Assembly: GCF_020883455.1 (NCBI RefSeq) | Contig: NZ_CP086615.1 | Location: forward strand, 558,001 to 622,000 | Reading direction: 5' to 3' | DNA from: Spiribacter halobius | GTDB taxonomy: Bacteria > Pseudomonadota > Gammaproteobacteria > Nitrococcales > Nitrococcaceae | DNA: 64,000 nucleotides | Shown: piece after piece, positions 60,345-64,000 of the stretch | How positions within the stretch are numbered: position 1 is the first letter of the stretch | Layout: the number at the start of each line of letters is the position of its first letter | Translations under genes and position numbers: made by a program | Notes under the pieces: generated by a model | Databases searched by the model: none | What the model was told of the DNA's origin: nothing | Seen by the model: the letters and a program-made list of their open reading frames with translations, nothing else

Positions 60345-62297
60345 ATGAGCCAGTGGGCGGACACCCTGGCGCCGTTGCTGGCCTGGATCGGCGCGCATCC
60401 GCACTGGGCTGGCCTGATCGTTGCGCTGATCGCCTGCGCGGAGTCGCTGGCGCTGGTGGGGCTGTTCGTGCCCGGGGCCGTGCTCATGTTTGGCGCCGGC
60501 GCGGTGATCGGCAGCGGCGAGCTGGCGCTGGCGCCGATGGTGGCATGGGCGGTTGCCGGGGCCGTGGTCGGCGACGGCGTGAGCTTCTGGCTCGGCTGGT
60601 ACTACCGCGACCGGCTGCGCGGGTTCTGGCCTTTTAGCCGCTACCCGGGGGCGCTCGCCCGGGGTGAGCAGTTCTTCCTCCGTCACGGCGGCAAGAGCGT
60701 GATCATCGGTCGCTTCGTCGGTCCGGTGCGGCCGATCATTCCCGCCGTCGCGGGCATGCTGGGCATGCCGGCGCCGCGGTTCCTGGCTGCCAACGTCGCC
60801 TCGGCCCTGGTCTGGGCACCGGCCTACCTGCTCCCGGGCATGGTGTTCGCGGCCTCCCTGAGCCTCGCCGCGGAGGTGGCGGGCCGGCTCGTGGCCCTGC
60901 TGCTGCTCACCGGAGCCGGCCTGTGGGCACTTATCTGGGGAGCGCGGCGTGCCGAGCGGCCGCTGCGCTTCGGTGGTCAGCGTATCGCAAGGGGCGTGGG
61001 CCGCCGGCCGCCGGCGGGCATCCCCGGCCTGCTGCTCCGCCCCGGTCACGCAGCCCTGCGCGGCCTGCGTCACCGCCCGGGGCGCTTCTGGTGGGTGGCG
61101 CTGGCGGTGCTGCTCGCCTGTGTCCTGGACGTGGCCCTGTGGCCCGTGCCGGCGGACTGGGAGCGGGCGGCGCTCGCCATGGCGGACGCCTATCGCAGCC
61201 TGCCGGCCCGTGACGCCTGGTGGCTGGTCACCCAGCTCGGCGGCACCCTGCCCATCGTGCTGGCGACGCTGGCGGGGAGTGCCGTGCTCGCGCTCGCCGG
61301 CCGGCGGCACGAGGCGCTCTCGCTGGCCGCCGCCGTGGCGCTGGCCAAGCTGCTCGGCTACGGCATGAAGGCCCTGCTGGCCGTGCCGCGCCCCAACGGC
61401 CTGACGGCCACCGAGGGCTTCTTCTACGCCTTTCCCAGCGGCCACGCGACGGGCATCGCCGCCGTGGTGACGGCGCTGCTGGTGCTGGGCGCGCCGGCAG
61501 CGCGGGGACGGGTTCTGGCGTTCCTCGCCGGAGTGCTGCTGGTGCTGACGGTGGCCGCGAGCCGCGTGGCCCTGGGCGTGCACTGGCCACTGGACGTGCT
61601 GGCGGGGATGGCACTGGGGACAGTGGTGGGGGCGCTGCCGGGTCTGCTTGCCGGGCGCTCCGTGCCGGCGCCCTTGCGGCGGCGGGTGCTGACCATGGCG
61701 ACGGTGGGGCTGCTGGGCGGCGCCGCACTGACCGCACTGAGCGGCTGGCCCGATCCCGTGGCGAGCTATCCGGGGGAGAGCAGACCGCCCCGTGTCGAGG
61801 CGGATGCCTGGTGGCGCGGTGAGCTCGCGATGCCGGCCCGTCGCCAGGGACTGGGCGGGCGCGAGGGCGCTTTCCAGGCCGCCTGGCTTGGTGGCGAGGC
61901 CGCCCCGGCGGGGTTCGCCGCCGCCGGCTGGTCGGCGCCGGCGCCCTGGGACTGGCGGGGGGCGCTGCTCTGGCTGAGCCCGCGGCCCGATGCGCTGCGC
62001 CTGCCACCGCTGCCGCGCTGGCATGCCGGGCGGCTGCCGGAGGCCGTGCTGGTGCGGCCGGAAGGCCCCGCCGAGCGAAGGGTCCTGCGGGCCTGGGTCG
62101 CGGCACGCACCGACGAGGGCCCGCTGTGGCTGCTCCAGGTCGAGCGCGAGCGGCTGCAGGCGGGGCCGCTGTTCCTGAGCGTGGAGGCCGTGGCAGACAC
62201 CTCGGAGCCCGGGACCACCCTGGCCGATCTCGCGGCCCGGACCGGCTACGATGGCCGCGAGGGGGAGATCGCGCGCTACCGGCCCAGCGAAAACTAG
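60345..62297 (+). CDS. DedA - PAP2 fusion membrane protein with C-terminal domain
   Basis: Protein of 650 aa. Residues 1-215 are a DedA flippase-like domain (LVGLFVPGAVLMFGAGAVIG, GRFVGPVRPIIPAVAGMLGMP). Residues about 250-460 are a PAP2 phosphatase with KALLAVPRP, AFPSGHATG and SRVALGVHWPLDV. Residues about 480-650 are a soluble tail resembling LssY-type C-terminal domains. Together these could flip and dephosphorylate a polyprenyl or phospholipid carrier. The TAG stop is the left end of the 60-bp element at 62295. Confidence 0.87.
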   Translation: MSQWADTLAPLLAWIGAHPHWAGLIVALIACAESLALVGLFVPGAVLMFGAGAVIGSGELALAPMVAWAVAGAVVGDGVSFWLGWYYRDRLRGFWPFSRYPGALARGEQFFLRHGGKSVIIGRFVGPVRPIIPAVAGMLGMPAPRFLAANVASALVWAPAYLLPGMVFAASLSLAAEVAGRLVALLLLTGAGLWALIWGARRAERPLRFGGQRIARGVGRRPPAGIPGLLLRPGHAALRGLRHRPGRFWWVALAVLLACVLDVALWPVPADWERAALAMADAYRSLPARDAWWLVTQLGGTLPIVLATLAGSAVLALAGRRHEALSLAAAVALAKLLGYGMKALLAVPRPNGLTATEGFFYAFPSGHATGIAAVVTALLVLGAPAARGRVLAFLAGVLLVLTVAASRVALGVHWPLDVLAGMALGTVVGALPGLLAGRSVPAPLRRRVLTMATVGLLGGAALTALSGWPDPVASYPGESRPPRVEADAWWRGELAMPARRQGLGGREGAFQAAWLGGEAAPAGFAAAGWSAPAPWDWRGALLWLSPRPDALRLPPLPRWHAGRLPEAVLVRPEGPAERRVLRAWVAARTDEGPLWLLQVERERLQAGPLFLSVEAVADTSEPGTTLADLAARTGYDGREGEIARYRPSEN

Positions 62298-62354
62298 CCC
62301 GCATATCTCACCGATCCGCGCGCGCAGCCGTGAATCGGTGAGATATGCGGGCTA
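62295..62354 (+). mobile_element. 60-bp short derivative of the palindromic element
   Basis: TAGCCCGCATATCTCACCGA to CGGTGAGATATGCGGGCTA. It has the same 60-bp length as the copy at 34038. Its left TAG is the stop of the DedA-PAP2 gene and its right CTA is the stop of ubiX on the other strand, so one element ends two convergent genes. Confidence 0.88.
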
Positions 62355-62954
62355 GTCCCCCCAGCGCGGGGCCAGCGTCTGGGGCATGCCGAGGCGGTCC
62401 AGGACGCGGGCGACGACAAAGTCCACCAGCTCGTCCAGGGACTGCGGACGATTATAGAAGCCGGGATTGGCCGGGAGGATGAGTGCACCCATGCGGGCCA
62501 GGCGGAGCATGTTTTCCAGGTGGATCTCGGAGAGCGGCGTCTCGCGGACCACCAGGGTGAGCTCGCCGCGCTCCTTGAGCACCACGTCGGCGGCGCGCTC
62601 GATCAGGCCCTCGCTGGTGCCCGCGGCGATGCGGCCGAGGGTGCCGGTGGTGCAGGGGCAGACCACCATCTGCCGGGGCGCGCCGGAGCCGGAGGCCACC
62701 GGCGCGGTCCATGCGCGCGGGCCGAACACCTGGAGCTGTCCCTCGCGGGCGCCGTAGCGCTCCCCGAGGGCCGTGGCAATGTCGCCGGCGCGGGCGGGGA
62801 GGGTGACGTCCTCCTCCATCTTCAGCACCAACCGCCCGGCCTCGGAGATGAGCAGATACACCGGGCGCCCGGCCGCGAGCAGGCATTCCAGCAGGCGCAG
62901 GCCATAGCGCCCGCCGGAGGCACCGGTGATGGCAAGCGTCACCGGTGCGCTCAT
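62352..62954 (-). CDS. ubiX: flavin prenyltransferase UbiX
   Basis: A 200-aa protein that makes prenyl-FMN, the cofactor of UbiD decarboxylase in ubiquinone synthesis. The N-terminal [78 protein letters not shown] and [33 protein letters not shown] are canonical. It overlaps mpl by four bases (ATGA). The stop codon is in the 60-bp element. Length is normal, so little or nothing was lost. Confidence 0.95.
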   Translation of the reverse strand: MSAPVTLAITGASGGRYGLRLLECLLAAGRPVYLLISEAGRLVLKMEEDVTLPARAGDIATALGERYGAREGQLQVFGPRAWTAPVASGSGAPRQMVVCPCTTGTLGRIAAGTSEGLIERAADVVLKERGELTLVVRETPLSEIHLENMLRLARMGALILPANPGFYNRPQSLDELVDFVVARVLDRLGMPQTLAPRWGD

Positions 62955-64000
62955 GCCTGCGCGCCTCCGGTCCGCAGCGCGGCGAGAAGCCGCTCGTGGA
63001 TGCCCTCGAAGCCGCCGTTGCTCATCACCAGAACGGTATCGCCCGCATGGCATTCGTGGACGATGGCGGCAATCAGGGCGTCCACCGTGGTTGCCGTGCG
63101 GGCGCGCTCGCCGAGCGGCGCCAGCGCTGCCGCGAGATCCCAGTCGAGCCCGGATGGCTCGAGGACGAAGGCCAGATCGGCGCCGGCCAGGGCGTCGGCG
63201 AGCTGCCCGCGGTGGACACCCTGGCGCATGGTGTTGGAGCGCGGCTCCAGGACCGCCAGCAGCCGGCCGCTGCGCCCCGCGGCGAGCGCCCCAATGGTGG
63301 CGGCGATGGCGGTGGGGTGGTGGGCGAAGTCGTCCAAGACCTCCACGCCGGCCGCACGGCCCCGGGACTCCAGCCGTCGCCGGATGCCGCGAAACCCGGC
63401 CAGCGAGGCGGCGCCCTGCGCCAGGGGGACGCCGGCGTGGCGGGCGGCGAGCAGGGCAGCGGCCGTATTGCGGGCATTGTGGGCGCCGGGCAGGGGCGGC
63501 GTGAAGGGCAGGTCCTGCAGGTGCCAGTCCCCGTTGTCGGCGCCGAGCCGCCAGTCGTTGTCGGCGCCGGTGCCGAAGCGCGTCTGCACGCTCCAGCAAC
63601 CCATCTCCATCACCACTTCCAGGGCGGCATCGTCGCCGTTCACGAGGATCTGGCCGCTGCCGGGGACAGTGCGCACCAGGTGATGGAACTGCCGCTGGAT
63701 CGCGGCAAGATCGGGGAAGATGTCCGCATGATCGTACTCCAGGTTGTTGAGCACCAGGGTTCGCGGACGGAAGTGCACGAACTTGGAGCGCTTGTCGAAG
63801 AATGCGCTGTCGTATTCATCCGCCTCGATCACGAAGAACGGGCCCTCGCCGAGCCGTGCGGAGACGCCGAAGTTGCCCGGCAGCCCGCCAATCAGGAAGC
63901 CCGGCGCCAGCCCGGCATCCTCCAGCAGCCAGGCGAGCAGGCTGGCGGTGGTGGTCTTGCCGTGGGTGCCTGCCACCGCCAGCACCCAGCGCCCGCGCAG
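62951..64000 (-). CDS. mpl: UDP-MurNAc tripeptide ligase Mpl, N-terminus beyond the window
   Basis: 350 C-terminal residues of a Mur ligase are visible. The ATP site [20 protein letters not shown] is followed by [54 protein letters not shown], which identifies Mpl, then [22 protein letters not shown] and [17 protein letters not shown]. Mpl recycles murein tripeptide by ligating it to UDP-MurNAc. The start lies upstream of base 64000 on the minus strand. It overlaps ubiX. Confidence 0.95.
   Translation of the reverse strand: MRGRWVLAVAGTHGKTTTASLLAWLLEDAGLAPGFLIGGLPGNFGVSARLGEGPFFVIEADEYDSAFFDKRSKFVHFRPRTLVLNNLEYDHADIFPDLAAIQRQFHHLVRTVPGSGQILVNGDDAALEVVMEMGCWSVQTRFGTGADNDWRLGADNGDWHLQDLPFTPPLPGAHNARNTAAALLAARHAGVPLAQGAASLAGFRGIRRRLESRGRAAGVEVLDDFAHHPTAIAATIGALAAGRSGRLLAVLEPRSNTMRQGVHRGQLADALAGADLAFVLEPSGLDWDLAAALAPLGERARTATTVDALIAAIVHECHAGDTVLVMSNGGFEGIHERLLAALRTGGAQA

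Overview
The window is high-GC and gammaproteobacterial in character. It probably comes from a salt-adapted member of the Ectothiorhodospiraceae/Halomonadaceae-like lineages. The clues are an acidic porin, a betIBA glycine-betaine locus with a choline-type binding protein, a trehalose locus, a cbb3 oxidase operon, hemL, thiE, slyX, yfaZ, ycgL and cpdA. The genus cannot be named from sequence alone.

Layout. 0-3.6 kb: a hydroxypyruvate-isomerase-type protein (cut by the window edge), an SDR, a YfcG-like GST and a 2-hydroxyacid dehydrogenase. 3.6-8.1 kb: an EamA exporter, a Phd-like antitoxin with a small coiled-coil partner, threonine dehydratase and a porin. 8.1-10 kb: a gene-free stretch and an IS110-type element. 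10-16 kb: a small membrane protein, an RpiR regulator and a TAXI-type TRAP transporter. 16-21.2 kb: betA, betB and betI, with a divergent betaine/choline-binding protein. 21.4-30.2 kb: a signalling block with an HD-GYP response regulator, a membrane coiled-coil protein, dinB, a GAF-PAS-GAF-GGDEF-EAL protein and a chemoreceptor. 30.4-33.8 kb: two unusual P-loop ATPases. 34.4-38.4 kb: otsB, a GH15 hydrolase and otsA. 39-45.5 kb: ycgL, a PilZ protein, a YajG-like lipoprotein, an MTHFR-like protein, a MOSC protein, an exporter and a FAD-linked dehydrogenase. 45.7-54.5 kb: a ten-gene overlapping cbb3 oxidase and maturation operon. 54.6-64 kb: slyX, yfaZ, cpdA, a coiled-coil protein, rubredoxin, thiE, hemL, a DedA-PAP2 fusion, ubiX and mpl (cut by the window edge).

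The most striking feature is a family of exactly 182-bp, near-palindromic elements. Four are full length, at 24.0, 41.5, 42.2 and 47.2 kb. Two are 60-bp deletion derivatives and one is a terminal fragment. Two full copies lie inside protein-coding genes, the MOSC gene and the CcoI copper ATPase. Each adds exactly 60 sense codons without breaking the frame, and removing the copy restores a normal-looking protein. At five other genes (dinB, a 74-aa gene, otsA, the DedA-PAP2 fusion and ubiX) the element's terminal TAG is the stop codon. This resembles the behaviour of Rickettsia palindromic elements, but the sequence is one I do not recognise. A second element has a conserved 52-bp core between long inverted arms whose sequence differs between copies. 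Several REP/BIME-like repeat families fill most intergenic gaps.

Regulatory sites that can be read include an FNR/ANR box upstream of ccoN, a BetI-type operator between betI and the binding-protein gene, a Fur-box-like site upstream of the 74-aa gene, and FNR-like plus CRP-like sites upstream of the coiled-coil/HD-GYP operon. No tRNA, rRNA or CRISPR array was seen.
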